A DNA stretch of 64,000 nucleotides from F22 sp963668535 (GTDB taxonomy: Bacteria; Bacteroidota; Bacteroidia; Bacteroidales; Bacteroidaceae), in NCBI GenBank assembly GCA_963668535.1, contig OY764867.1, positions 434,001 to 498,000 of the forward strand, written 5' to 3'. Below the pieces are notes generated by a model. That model searched no databases. It was not told the origin of the DNA and saw only the letters and a program-made list of their open reading frames with translations. The number at the start of each line of letters is the position of its first letter. Position 1 is the first letter of the stretch. Positions 9,220-17,835 of the stretch are shown in pieces. A program made the translations under genes and the position numbers.

Positions 9220-11067
9220 ATGAGCCATTTTCGTTTAAAAATCCTGTTTACTCTTACATTTTCACTGTTGCTTTTTTCTTGTGTAGCTAAAGATAAAAAC
9301 ACCTATATTACTGGTAACCTATTAAAAGTAGAGACTCAACTAATCCTCCATAATCACTCTTTTGAGCTACATAACACAGTACACCCCACCAGCAGTAAAA
9401 CAATCCATTTCTACATTACACCTTATTTAGATTTACCCAGTTTGATGGTCACTAACCTTACGGGTAACGGCTTAAAATACGATATCTCAAAGAGCACATC
9501 TTCATATTTTGTCACAGTCTATTCACAGAGAGACAGTACGATACATATAGATTACACAGTTGGATTATCAAAACTCCCCCATTCCATATCTCATCATGTA
9601 GATAAAAACCAATGCTTTTTATTGTGTGAAACAAACCTCTATCCAAGAAATAGTGATTCATCTATTCCCAATAACCACATCCTTTATACACTAACCATTA
9701 AGGATACATCTCCTACGTACGAGTCGTATTATCCCAATAACACAAGTACTTCAATAATTCCCCCTAGCATAATATTGGGCAATTTTAACCGAGTTGATTG
9801 CGATAGCACACCCACATATATTCCTAAAGATATAGCATACGACAAAGAACGCTTACATTACATCGTATCTCAATATAAACAATCCTATGCCTATTATAAT
9901 CACCTATTTGGCGCATCTTCTCAGCAAGCGAATCCTCCCATTTTCTTTTTAAAACGTCGAGGAGGGTATGCAGTTCCCTATGGAATCATAGTAGATCAAA
10001 AATTCCTTACCCATCCATTCACCTTCGATCAAACACATGTCGCTCATATAATATCTCATGAGACCGCTCATCTTTGGTGGGGTATAACGTCTGCTGCTCC
10101 ATCGTTTTATATGAACGAAACACTAGCTGATTTTTCGAGTAATCTATACCTAGACTCGCACAAAATAATGGATACTAAGCACATCTACTCCTACAATAAC
10201 CTATGTGTATTAAATGCCAATCTTGCCCCAATAGATCTTGCATCTGTTGCGTTGAACGACAAACAATACAAAGCTTATGCATACCAAAAAGGGCCTATTC
10301 TTTTGCATGAGTTGGCGTTGAAATTGGGGACTGATTCTTTACTCAGTTGCATGAGAAATTATTACAATGCATCTAAACACCACTATCAAAAATCAAGTAT
10401 TAAAGATCTAGACACCTTCCTCCCCGCCGATGTACAAAAGGAATTTCAAACCAATACCAATGGCACATTGACAAACTGGCCTGATTATTATATCCAAGAA
10501 GTATCTCACGACCAAGTCATTTTCGGAGCACATGCAGTACAGTTTTCAGAGATTGTACCTGTCGACATAACCCTCGCAGACAATACAATAGTCAAAGACA
10601 CTCTCCATTTTGACAGTACCACCACAGAAGTGACCAAACACTATGATCAGGAGATCAAGAAGGTTGTGCTAGATGGTGACTTTGCCACCAATCAGTCCTA
10701 TTTGCTCAACGACTTATGGGTAAAAAATAAATCCTCAATAATATATAATAAGTGGGAATATGCTTACGGAAAGGAATACCAAGTCTTTTTTGATACATTA
10801 TTGACCTATTTATTTACACCCGAAAATCCTTCAATAAAAGATATTGTAGCTAAAAAAGACATCCCTTTTTTGGCAAAGGCTAAGCATTCACTAGAACAAG
10901 TGCATATTACAGGCTCCATCGTTTTTATACAAGAGAAAAAGCACTCCTTTAAAATCATGGTCTGCTTCCCTCACAAAACAGCGTTTAGTAATGGGTATAT
11001 TAGTGGGTATTACTATAAAGAAAATGGTAAGATTACATTGCAATCAATTGTACGTTTTGCAATATAG
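9220..11067 (+). CDS. Lipoprotein with M1-like (gluzincin) metallopeptidase domain
   Basis: A 615-aa protein with a lipoprotein signal peptide (lipobox LLFSC, Cys about 21). The zinc-binding motif HETAH is at residues 280-284, with a downstream Glu 300 in NETLADF, as in M1-family aminopeptidases. The spacing between the second His and that Glu is 15 residues instead of the usual 18. The upstream GxMEN exopeptidase motif is not obvious; GGYAVPYG occupies roughly that position. It is therefore a diverged relative whose activity is uncertain. It is a single gene with its own promoter, and a decayed gene lies downstream on the other strand. Confidence 0.8.
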   Translation: MSHFRLKILFTLTFSLLLFSCVAKDKNTYITGNLLKVETQLILHNHSFELHNTVHPTSSKTIHFYITPYLDLPSLMVTNLTGNGLKYDISKSTSSYFVTVYSQRDSTIHIDYTVGLSKLPHSISHHVDKNQCFLLCETNLYPRNSDSSIPNNHILYTLTIKDTSPTYESYYPNNTSTSIIPPSIILGNFNRVDCDSTPTYIPKDIAYDKERLHYIVSQYKQSYAYYNHLFGASSQQANPPIFFLKRRGGYAVPYGIIVDQKFLTHPFTFDQTHVAHIISHETAHLWWGITSAAPSFYMNETLADFSSNLYLDSHKIMDTKHIYSYNNLCVLNANLAPIDLASVALNDKQYKAYAYQKGPILLHELALKLGTDSLLSCMRNYYNASKHHYQKSSIKDLDTFLPADVQKEFQTNTNGTLTNWPDYYIQEVSHDQVIFGAHAVQFSEIVPVDITLADNTIVKDTLHFDSTTTEVTKHYDQEIKKVVLDGDFATNQSYLLNDLWVKNKSSIIYNKWEYAYGKEYQVFFDTLLTYLFTPENPSIKDIVAKKDIPFLAKAKHSLEQVHITGSIVFIQEKKHSFKIMVCFPHKTAFSNGYISGYYYKENGKITLQSIVRFAI

Positions 11068-11087
11068 CTTTTATCATCTTTATACAA

Positions 11088-11608
11088 CTAGTCATTCTTC
11101 TTATAATGCAAGTTTCTAAAGATATAATTTACTGTGCGCCCAGTATTTGTTGGAGTAAACTGTACATCCTTTTTTAATCTCAACTCAAGCTCTCTATAAG
11201 TATGGAGGTACATTGCCCAAAGATTGAAAATTTGTAAATACATATACTACATCAGTTATTTCACCGGATATTGGATGTATATATAAAGAAAGGGCCAATA
11301 AAGCAGAATCATCTATATACCGATCAAGAATCTCACTACAAATAGCCATGCATTTCTTATAAGCAATGACGTCTCCTTCTACAAAAGGTTCACTGCTCTC
11401 TTTTGCTTCTTTATTGGTCGCTGCATATTTTTGGGCAACTCCTACAAAAGTCTGATTCTTGTTACTTAATGTAACAACAACATTTTTTTTACAGCATAGA
11501 GATAAGTGTAATTACTCCCTTTAATCTCTTTAGAAGCATTGTACACTTTTGTTTGTGCAAATGAAAGGTTGCAGATAAACAAACAACAGATAAAATATAA
11601 AGCCTTCA
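11088..11608 (-). pseudogene. Frameshifted gene for a small secreted protein
   Basis: Reading the minus strand from the ATG at 11608 gives a signal peptide (MKALYFICCLFICNLSFAQ) and then VYNASKEIKGSNYTYLYAVKK. The frame breaks at a run of eight T (plus strand 11483-11490) and continues in the next frame (NVVVTLSNKNQTFVGVAQKY...). It breaks again near 11226-11230 at a run of four A and resumes as NLWAMYLHTYRELELRL to a stop at 11088. Joined, it would be about 173 aa. Both breaks lie at homopolymers, so sequencing error is an alternative to real decay. The function is unknown. Confidence 0.7.
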
Positions 11609-11803
11609 TATTGAACAATGTTTTTAATTAGACTCACACAAATCATATATCGATTCGCTTCGTATGCAAAATTCCGCAAAAAAAACGAGTAATCGAAAAA
11701 ATCCCCGATAAATTTTATCGCTTTTGGAGAAGATTTGCAAGAAAAAAAATAACGTGCGATTTTTATCAAAAACTACAAACATACAGTTTTCCGTATTTTT
11801 GTA

Positions 11804-11885
11804 CAAGCGCTTGCAACCCAAAACGCAAGCGCTTGCAAAACGCTAATCATCCCAATGTCTAGCAAATCGCAAGCGCTTGCGATTT
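11804..11885. repeat. Three copies of the palindrome CAAGCGCTTG
   Basis: The palindrome occurs at 11804-11813, 11825-11836 (as GCAAGCGCTTGC) and 11864-11885. In the third copy the symmetry extends to 22 bases (outer half AAATCGC) and T-rich sequence follows. The central CG dinucleotide and the half-site resemble LacI-family operators. No gene starts nearby, and the stretch 11609-12250 holds no credible gene, so the element is unexplained. Confidence 0.6.
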
Positions 11886-12272
11886 TTACTGATAAAAAAG
11901 CCAATATAGCCCTTATATTTGTCCCTCCAGCCTAGACCAAGGTTTTCAAGTTTTTCCGCTCGAAAGCCTCTATACAAAGCATATAGACTACAAAAGAAAG
12001 GATGTAGTCGCCCACAGACAGCGAGTAAAATATCGTGCCAGAAGGGCCACGCTGTACACATGTCGAAGAAAGCCAATCGACGATAAACAGGGGGATTAGC
12101 CCGATTTGAGTAGGTAAAATAGGGTGCGCAAACGTACAAAATGATACAAATTGTACAAAATGTACCCATTTGTAGCAAATAGCCGTTTTACTGCTTTTAG
12201 CACAAACTGGCACAATCTGCACCAGATAGAGATATAGATAGAGATAACTATGCAGTTCTATATACAAACCTG

Positions 12273-12317
12273 CCCTCCCCACCTAATACCTAGGGTTAGG
12301 GGTGGGGAGGGGTTTTT
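12273..12317 (+). terminator. GC-rich terminator-like hairpin
   Basis: CCCTCCCCACC (12273-12283) pairs with GGTGGGGAGGG (12301-12311), with an inner TAA/TTA pairing, and GTTTTTG follows. This is a strong intrinsic terminator shape on the plus strand, in a region without a recognisable plus-strand gene. A short GATA-rich microsatellite lies just upstream (about 12222-12250). Confidence 0.55.
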
Positions 12318-12748
12318 GAAACAAAAAAAACAGAAAAAACAGAAAAAAATGGTCCATTTATCCACTCCGCTTCCCCGCAGTGAGGGAGCGTTGCTGACTA
12401 GTCAACCCTATGATAACCCATCGGATCTAGTCCAAATACACCACATGCCCCACCACAACAATCGGCCATGTGCACCGCTCAATCTCATCCTGCAGCATCT
12501 ACTCAACATGCTGCGGTGCTACATTCTCGCCCTCATCCACAAGCAGACAACCCAACTGCTTGATATCAACTATGACATAGTCACTTACGAAGTAAGAAAC
12601 ACCCTGCATAGCTCATCGCCACTTTTGAGACCACTGAAAAAAAGGGCTTAAAGTCTTACCTTTAAACCCTTATTGACACAAACTGAAAATTTTAGAGGCG
12701 CCCTAAGGCGTTTCTACATTCTCAAATTGATCTTTGACTTCTGATATT

Positions 12749-12934
12749 TTACGTATTGAACATGCTATCCAGACCATATGAACGAGTTTTGTTGTACCCA
12801 TGTTGATTTTTGAGTTCGCCATTCTTGGCTTCGAAAGACAACATGAGCATTCCCCACATGTATCGCCTAAAATACCCCCTGCTTCCTAACTCAAAATGAG
12901 GACTTGACAAAATATTTAAGTTAATACAGGGCAC
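12749..12934 (-). mobile_element. Degraded transposase remnant (IS1182-like C-terminus)
   Basis: On the minus strand the segment FEAKNGELKNQHGY..RSYGLDSM resembles the C-terminal part of IS1182-type transposases (pattern EAKNAELK..HGY....GL..M). It is preceded by a short unrelated stretch, and the frame stops immediately after it. Scrambled coding-like sequence with stops continues to about 12420. No inverted ends or target duplication could be found. It is best read as a fossil insertion sequence; the family assignment is from memory of the motif only. Confidence 0.45.
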
Positions 12935-13233
12935 ATTATGGAACTATCAAATTGACACTAGCTAGTGCACCACCCTCTACAGAGCAACAAAAAACATACT
13001 AGTTGTTATTTCGATAATTCCAAATAATTGACTTGACAAAATCTTCGCATTTCCATTAAAATTGTATTTATTTTCAATAAAATATTTCGTATTTTATTTC
13101 TTTCGAAAGTATCTATTTGCGAACTTTTGCGTACAAATTGCGTACTTTATTTCTTGGCTACAGCTCAAGGAATGTCTATTTTTACCACGTACTTATTTTA
13201 CAAAAACAATTATTAAACGTAATCCATTTACTA

Positions 13234-14682
13234 ATGAAAAAAAAGTTATTAGTCATCATATCTATTGCACTGCTATGTGGTGCTTGTGAAGATCAGACTT
13301 CGGAGATCTTGACTAAAAAAGACACAGAGACTGTTATTACAGATGAAATGCGAGCACAAGTGAAAGATGTCACTAATTTATTAAATAGTACATCAATAGC
13401 AACTAGAAACAACATCACTAGAGAAGTAGAAGAAATTCGTCCTCTGTATGTAAGAGATGCTGAGCTAGAAGAAAGCAAAATCAAGGAATGGGGCCTCAAA
13501 AAAGATGAGCCTGTAGGTATTGTCGTTAATTATAAAGATGACAAGGGTTATGTAATCATGAGTAATGATCCGCAAGAACCATCTATTGTAACAATGAACA
13601 CGGAAGGTAAAGTAGCCCCACACTCTAGACTTAGTACCCAATCAGCCAAATCACTTGTTGGGCCTAAATTAAAACAAGACAGTCTATATGCACTACCAGA
13701 TGAGCCTGTGTATACAAAAAAGTATGGCAATTGGGAAATTGTAAAAGAAGTAGCTCCCATGTTGGCAGCTAAAAATATACACTATCACCAAACAGCACCT
13801 TTCAATATGTTTTGTCCCTATCTTAGTTCAGGACCTGTTATTCGTCAGACCCACGATGATCGTTTAGCAGCTGGCTGTGCTCCCGTGGCCTATGCACAAG
13901 TTATGGCCTATTACGAAAGACCAAAAATTAACTGGAATTCAGCCTATAGGACAGACGAAAATACCAATGAAGTGGCAAGACTAATTCGTGAGATAGGGAA
14001 AGAATTGCACGCACAGTATCATGGTGATGGTACCTTTGTGTGCCCTTATAGCGCAAAAACTTTGCGCTCAGAAGTAAGATTTGCACACCTTCTCCCATTT
14101 ATAGATCTTACTTCAGATATTCTAAATGATGATATGAGTAAACCATTCAAATTACGTCACTACTCTCATCCTGGGAAATGGCAGAATTACAAATTAAAAA
14201 ACATTTTGTCAGATTTAAACAATTCAAGACCTGTTATTGTACTTGGAATGAGTGAGGGTTATAAGTACTTTCAACATTTAAAGACCAAAAAGCTATGGAT
14301 AAATGGGCACTATTTTGTAGTAGATGGATATATGGTTCGCAGAAGAATCATTAAACATTACCGCGATTCTGAATTATATAGTCAGGAAGTGCAGGAAGAG
14401 ACTCTATTACACTGCAATATGGGACACAAATCGAGCTTTAATGATGGATACTATCACTCTGGATTATTTGATCTCAATAAAGGTCCTGTTACAAAAGGAT
14501 TCCACATCGGTAAAATTTTTCACAAAGTAACAGGGTTTATTGGTGATTTTTTCGAAGAAACTTTCGGTTGGGCTATAGATTCAATATTAAGACCACTTGA
14601 TACTCCTATACCATTAGGAGAAGTTGGTCAGGATAATGTTTGTACACATTATCTGCATACACTAAGCACTGTCAAACCATAA
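13234..14682 (+). CDS. C10 family (streptopain-like) cysteine protease, lipoprotein
   Basis: A secreted papain-fold protease of the SpeB/interpain family. I chose the ATG at 13234 (MKKKLLVIISIALLCGAC), which gives a clean lipoprotein signal with Cys about 19; the frame extends upstream to 13117 without a signal peptide. A propeptide-like N-terminal region (about 20-185) is followed by the catalytic domain. Cys 215 is in AAGCAPVAYAQ and His 359 in NGHYFVVDGY, then HCNMGHKSSFNDGYY matches the family's conserved W/G-rich end. The full-length precursor is 482 aa. Two small paralogous lipoproteins follow; in Bacteroides fragilis and B. thetaiotaomicron, C10 protease genes are accompanied by inhibitor genes. 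Confidence 0.9.
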   Translation: MKKKLLVIISIALLCGACEDQTSEILTKKDTETVITDEMRAQVKDVTNLLNSTSIATRNNITREVEEIRPLYVRDAELEESKIKEWGLKKDEPVGIVVNYKDDKGYVIMSNDPQEPSIVTMNTEGKVAPHSRLSTQSAKSLVGPKLKQDSLYALPDEPVYTKKYGNWEIVKEVAPMLAAKNIHYHQTAPFNMFCPYLSSGPVIRQTHDDRLAAGCAPVAYAQVMAYYERPKINWNSAYRTDENTNEVARLIREIGKELHAQYHGDGTFVCPYSAKTLRSEVRFAHLLPFIDLTSDILNDDMSKPFKLRHYSHPGKWQNYKLKNILSDLNNSRPVIVLGMSEGYKYFQHLKTKKLWINGHYFVVDGYMVRRRIIKHYRDSELYSQEVQEETLLHCNMGHKSSFNDGYYHSGLFDLNKGPVTKGFHIGKIFHKVTGFIGDFFEETFGWAIDSILRPLDTPIPLGEVGQDNVCTHYLHTLSTVKP

Positions 14683-14693
14683 TAAAATAATCA

Positions 14694-15134
14694 ATGAAAC
14701 ATTTTATTCTATTTACGCTAAGCATAGTACTACTTGTACTTGCGTTTGTATCATGTATCCCAAAAGATCAGAGAGATCATGTCAATTTATCTGTGGATGA
14801 ACTGCATGCTGAAAAGTCGGGATTTACAGAAACGGTGAGATGCGACAATATATTTGGTTTCTATCTCATTAAAGAACAAGGGGATACTATATATTGGGTT
14901 ACTCATCCTAGTTATCAAGAGAAAAGTGAACTAAAAGGGTATGAATTTGTATATGAAAATGGTCTCAAAATAACTGGTAATAATATGACATTAGAAAAAC
15001 TTATCGGTCACAAATTTCAAATACACCTAGGACCTAACCCGTATAATGAACAAAGATTAATCACAATTATTGTCGAACCACTTGATGGAGAAAATGGCCG
15101 TATGGACTCTTTGAAAATTATCCAAGACTACTAA
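14694..15134 (+). CDS. Small lipoprotein, paralogue 1 (candidate protease partner)
   Basis: A 146-aa lipoprotein (lipobox AFVSC) lying 11 bases after the C10 protease gene. It is clearly homologous to the next gene, sharing FYLIKEQGDTIYW, the 'SYQEKSEL.GYEF' segment, LGPNPYNEQR and the identical tail ENGRMDSLKIIQDY. No known domain is recognised. Its size, secretion and position fit a cognate inhibitor or processing partner of the protease, but it does not visibly resemble the C10 propeptide, so this is inference. Confidence 0.8.
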   Translation: MKHFILFTLSIVLLVLAFVSCIPKDQRDHVNLSVDELHAEKSGFTETVRCDNIFGFYLIKEQGDTIYWVTHPSYQEKSELKGYEFVYENGLKITGNNMTLEKLIGHKFQIHLGPNPYNEQRLITIIVEPLDGENGRMDSLKIIQDY

Positions 15135-15650
15135 ATAACATAAAGACAACACGAGGGGGTACTATCTCCTCGCTATTTAATCAGAACAATGAAGGCATTT
15201 ATTATATTAATCTTATGTACAGGACTATTTATTATAACATTATCGTCCTGTAGACATAAAAATTTGGATAATCATATAGACTTATCCGTGAATAAACTGT
15301 ATGCAGAAAAGGAAGGGTTATCTACAACCGTAACTGGTAATAATACATTCAGTTTTTATCTCATTAAAGAGCAAGGAGATACGATATATTGGGTCAATGA
15401 CCCTAGTTCTCAAGAAAAAAGTGAACTAAATGGATATGAATTTGGATGCAATGCTAGTTATCTCTCTGGTCATAATATGACACTAGACAGCCCTACTACA
15501 AAAAGCTTAAAAATACAACTAGGTCCTAATCCATATAATGAACAAAGGATTATAACTATTGTTGTCATGCCTAATAATAGAGAAAATGGTCGTATGGACT
15601 CTTTGAAAATTATCCAAGACTACTAAATAACATAAAGACAACACGAGGGG
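15099..15650 (+). repeat. 60-bp exact direct repeat spanning gene end and downstream
   Basis: Bases 15099-15158 and 15591-15650 are identical. Each covers the last 12 codons of a small lipoprotein gene plus its stop and the start of the following hairpin. The span given runs from the first to the second copy. It records the tandem duplication that made the lipoprotein pair. Confidence 0.85.
15189..15626 (+). CDS. Small lipoprotein, paralogue 2 (candidate protease partner)
   Basis: A 145-aa lipoprotein (lipobox LSSC) and tandem duplicate of the preceding gene. Central and C-terminal parts are strongly conserved between the two. The stretches before and after FYLIKEQGDTIYW have diverged (for example LHAEKSGFTET against LYAEKEGLSTT). 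The last 12 codons and 21 bases beyond the stop are identical at the nucleotide level. A strong hairpin follows and probably ends the protease operon. The function is unknown. Confidence 0.8.
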   Translation: MKAFIILILCTGLFIITLSSCRHKNLDNHIDLSVNKLYAEKEGLSTTVTGNNTFSFYLIKEQGDTIYWVNDPSSQEKSELNGYEFGCNASYLSGHNMTLDSPTTKSLKIQLGPNPYNEQRIITIVVMPNNRENGRMDSLKIIQDY

Positions 15651-15666
15651 AGCCATCCCCTCGTGT
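15641..15666 (+). terminator. Terminator of the first C10 protease operon
   Basis: ACACGAGGGG (15641-15650) pairs perfectly with CCCCTCGTGT (15657-15666) around a 6-base loop. A decayed copy of the same hairpin follows the first small lipoprotein gene (about 15149-15172). The U-run is weak (CTTGT). Confidence 0.65.
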
Positions 15667-15775
15667 CTTGTATGATCAGCCATAAAAATTTTGTAGCCAC
15701 CATATCACCCTTCTACCACCTCTTCAAATCTCGTACACCCCTTCCAAAACCGCAGGTTTTCGTCTAGAGATTGAC

Positions 15776-16018
15776 GTGTTTCATGAGTTATATGACTCTT
15801 CAACTGCTCATGATGACAAGGAGATGCTTCAGTTTGCTCAAAGGTATAACTATGCCGAAGATATGATGCGAATACAAACAGAAGTCGATACAAGGATGGC
15901 TTTATGGGAAATGGGGATACACAATCTCCTTCGAAAAGAGGTTAATGTACTAAAAATGGTCCAAGGATTGATAAAGAGGTATCAAGAACTGGTACATAGG
16001 TGGATGAAGGTGCTATAA
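15776..16018 (+). CDS. Orphan 80-aa helical ORF, possible gene fragment
   Basis: GTG-initiated frame with coding-like composition: HDDKEMLQFAQRYNYAEDMMRIQTEVDTRMALWEM, then IHNLLRKEVNVLKMVQ. It is predicted to be mostly alpha-helical and has no signal peptide. A stop lies four codons upstream, and there is no ribosome binding site. It is either a small unknown gene or the tail of a decayed one in the 620-base gap between the two protease loci. The rest of that gap shows only a promoter before 16249. Confidence 0.3.
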   Translation: MFHELYDSSTAHDDKEMLQFAQRYNYAEDMMRIQTEVDTRMALWEMGIHNLLRKEVNVLKMVQGLIKRYQELVHRWMKVL

Positions 16019-16209
16019 AGATTTGTTTGAGGCGGCTGACAACTATCAAAAGACATACAACAAAGCAATAAATGATTGACAATTGATTTAAAACACACAA
16101 ACAAACCATCATAGAGACACAAAATAATAAGCCAATTGACATATGTCAAGTAAATGTAAAAATGCACATAAAAAAACTCTTAAAAACGAATGAACCACTT
16201 TTATTTATG

Positions 16210-16217
16210 TATTTTTG
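16210..16217 (+). promoter_or_regulatory. Promoter -7 box for the second C10 operon
   Basis: TATTTTTG fits TAnnTTTG and lies 32 bases before the ATG of the protease gene. No clear -33 element is seen. Confidence 0.5.
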
Positions 16218-16248
16218 CATCATACTAATCTAAAAAAATCATATAGTT

Positions 16249-17835
16249 ATGAAGAAAATTTGCGTTTTAATGTGTTTATTTACAGTTTCATGCACAAGTA
16301 ATTCTGATCCAACAATGGGTGATGAAGACATGGCAACTAAGCAAGTCACCAACGAGATCTCTCAAAATGTTTCTTCCAAAAAGTTTTTTGTACCTTTAGA
16401 AAGTGCTACAATGTACGCTAGCTCCTTTCATTTCAATGGCGAGAAAGTTTCGCGCCCCATTGACTCAGTTGTTCCTTTTGTAAGTGGCACAGATACATTG
16501 ATGTACTTGGTCAATTATGCTTCTCCTAAGAATGGATGGATTGTTATATCGGCAGATGCTAGACTAAAACCTATCCTAGCCATCAGCGAAAAAAAGACCA
16601 TGAGAAAGGAAGATATTGATTCTGGACACTATTTTTCTTTGAATGAATACATGAATATCACGAAAGCACTACAGAACGTGGCATCTGGAGACACACTCAG
16701 CGTTACTTACACCATGTGGCAAAACATGAAGATGATGACTCGGCCTATCAATGAACGTTTGACAACAAGGCAACTTCTTCCTCCAGATACTGAGATTCCT
16801 GGCAGTGGTTCAGGTGGTGAAAGTGGATCTGGATCTGGGTCTGGTGGCGGATCAACCTATTATGATAAAATACTAATAGACTCATGGGTAGAATATACCT
16901 CAAACAAAAAAGTGGATAAATTAACAACAACTGAGTGGGGGCAAAGTATGCCATGGAATCAAAGAGTTCCTCGAGTAGGAGATACCGAAGAGCATTGTGT
17001 GGCAGGTTGTGTCGCTGTAGCTGGTGCTCAATTGTTTTATTACTTACATAATAAATGGGGCGTGCCAAAGTATATGTATAAATCTGGAGGTAAAAGAAAT
17101 TGGACAGACGATGTTGATAAATCATACTTTACTGATCAAGATACATTATGGTCCGTTATGGGTCAAAAAGCATATTTATATTCACTCCCTTCTAGTTACC
17201 AATATGACAAGACCCATTATGGAATGTATCACTTAGATCGACCAGAGTATCTTTACCCAGCATTATTAATCGCTTATGTTGGTGATTTAGTCGATACAAG
17301 TTACGGTGAAAAGGAGTCAGGTGCTAAGATGAAAGATCTCGGCTATGCGTTAGGACAGGTTGGGATTTACAGCAATTATTCAGAATATGACGAAGACATT
17401 ATTAAACAAAGCTTAGACAATGGCTTACCCGTTTGTATTAGTGCATGTTGCACTAAACATGATATAAAAATTTATCCTGGCACTGTATATAGTTATTATA
17501 AAGACGGACATGCATGGTTAATAGATGGATATAAAGATATACAAAATGTTTATCACTATAGATACGCATGGGTAACTCCTGGAACTGTTATTCCAAGCGA
17601 AGAATCATCGGAATTGGACTATAAAAATTGCCCTAAAACTACAACAAGTGTACCTGGCACTACCCAAAGAGTTTGGTATATGAATTTCGGATGGTACGGC
17701 AATCACGATGATGAAACTTTCTCCATGGATAATGATGTCTGGACAGTAACAGATATAGATAAAGATGGAAAGAAAACAATAGATAATTACAGATACAAAA
17801 AAAGAATTCTCTACAACTTTAAAATTGAAGAATAA
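16249..17835 (+). CDS. C10 family (streptopain-like) cysteine protease, lipoprotein
   Basis: A second, distantly related C10 protease of 528 aa with a short lipoprotein signal (lipobox TVSC, Cys 15). The propeptide region (about 40-180) contains the family-like stretch NAKNGWIVISADARLKPILA (approximate). It is separated from the catalytic domain by a Gly/Ser linker at about 185-202. The mature part begins near EWGQSMPWNQRVP. Catalytic Cys 254 is in AGCVAVAGAQ and His 421 in DGHAWLIDGY, followed by WYMNFGWYGNHDD. Its stop TAA overlaps the ATG of the next gene by one base. It therefore heads a translationally coupled operon with three lipoproteins, a DUF4249 protein and a TonB receptor. Confidence 0.92.
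   Translation: MKKICVLMCLFTVSCTSNSDPTMGDEDMATKQVTNEISQNVSSKKFFVPLESATMYASSFHFNGEKVSRPIDSVVPFVSGTDTLMYLVNYASPKNGWIVISADARLKPILAISEKKTMRKEDIDSGHYFSLNEYMNITKALQNVASGDTLSVTYTMWQNMKMMTRPINERLTTRQLLPPDTEIPGSGSGGESGSGSGSGGGSTYYDKILIDSWVEYTSNKKVDKLTTTEWGQSMPWNQRVPRVGDTEEHCVAGCVAVAGAQLFYYLHNKWGVPKYMYKSGGKRNWTDDVDKSYFTDQDTLWSVMGQKAYLYSLPSSYQYDKTHYGMYHLDRPEYLYPALLIAYVGDLVDTSYGEKESGAKMKDLGYALGQVGIYSNYSEYDEDIIKQSLDNGLPVCISACCTKHDIKIYPGTVYSYYKDGHAWLIDGYKDIQNVYHYRYAWVTPGTVIPSEESSELDYKNCPKTTTSVPGTTQRVWYMNFGWYGNHDDETFSMDNDVWTVTDIDKDGKKTIDNYRYKKRILYNFKIEE

Noticed and set aside
11843..12282. Two overlapping minus-strand ORFs of 111 and 116 codons
   Set aside because: No start context, unusual Cys/Tyr-rich composition and mutual overlap in different frames; no family is recognisable, although a decayed membrane protein cannot be excluded.
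12250..12651. 133-codon plus-strand ORF
   Set aside because: It begins inside a terminator hairpin, continues through poly-A repeats and has no protein-like composition; the opposite strand looks more like decayed coding sequence.
16801..16855. Gly/Ser-coding repeat in the second C10 protease as a possible slippage tract
   Set aside because: The codons vary too much for a simple repeat; it is best explained as a flexible linker between propeptide and protease.
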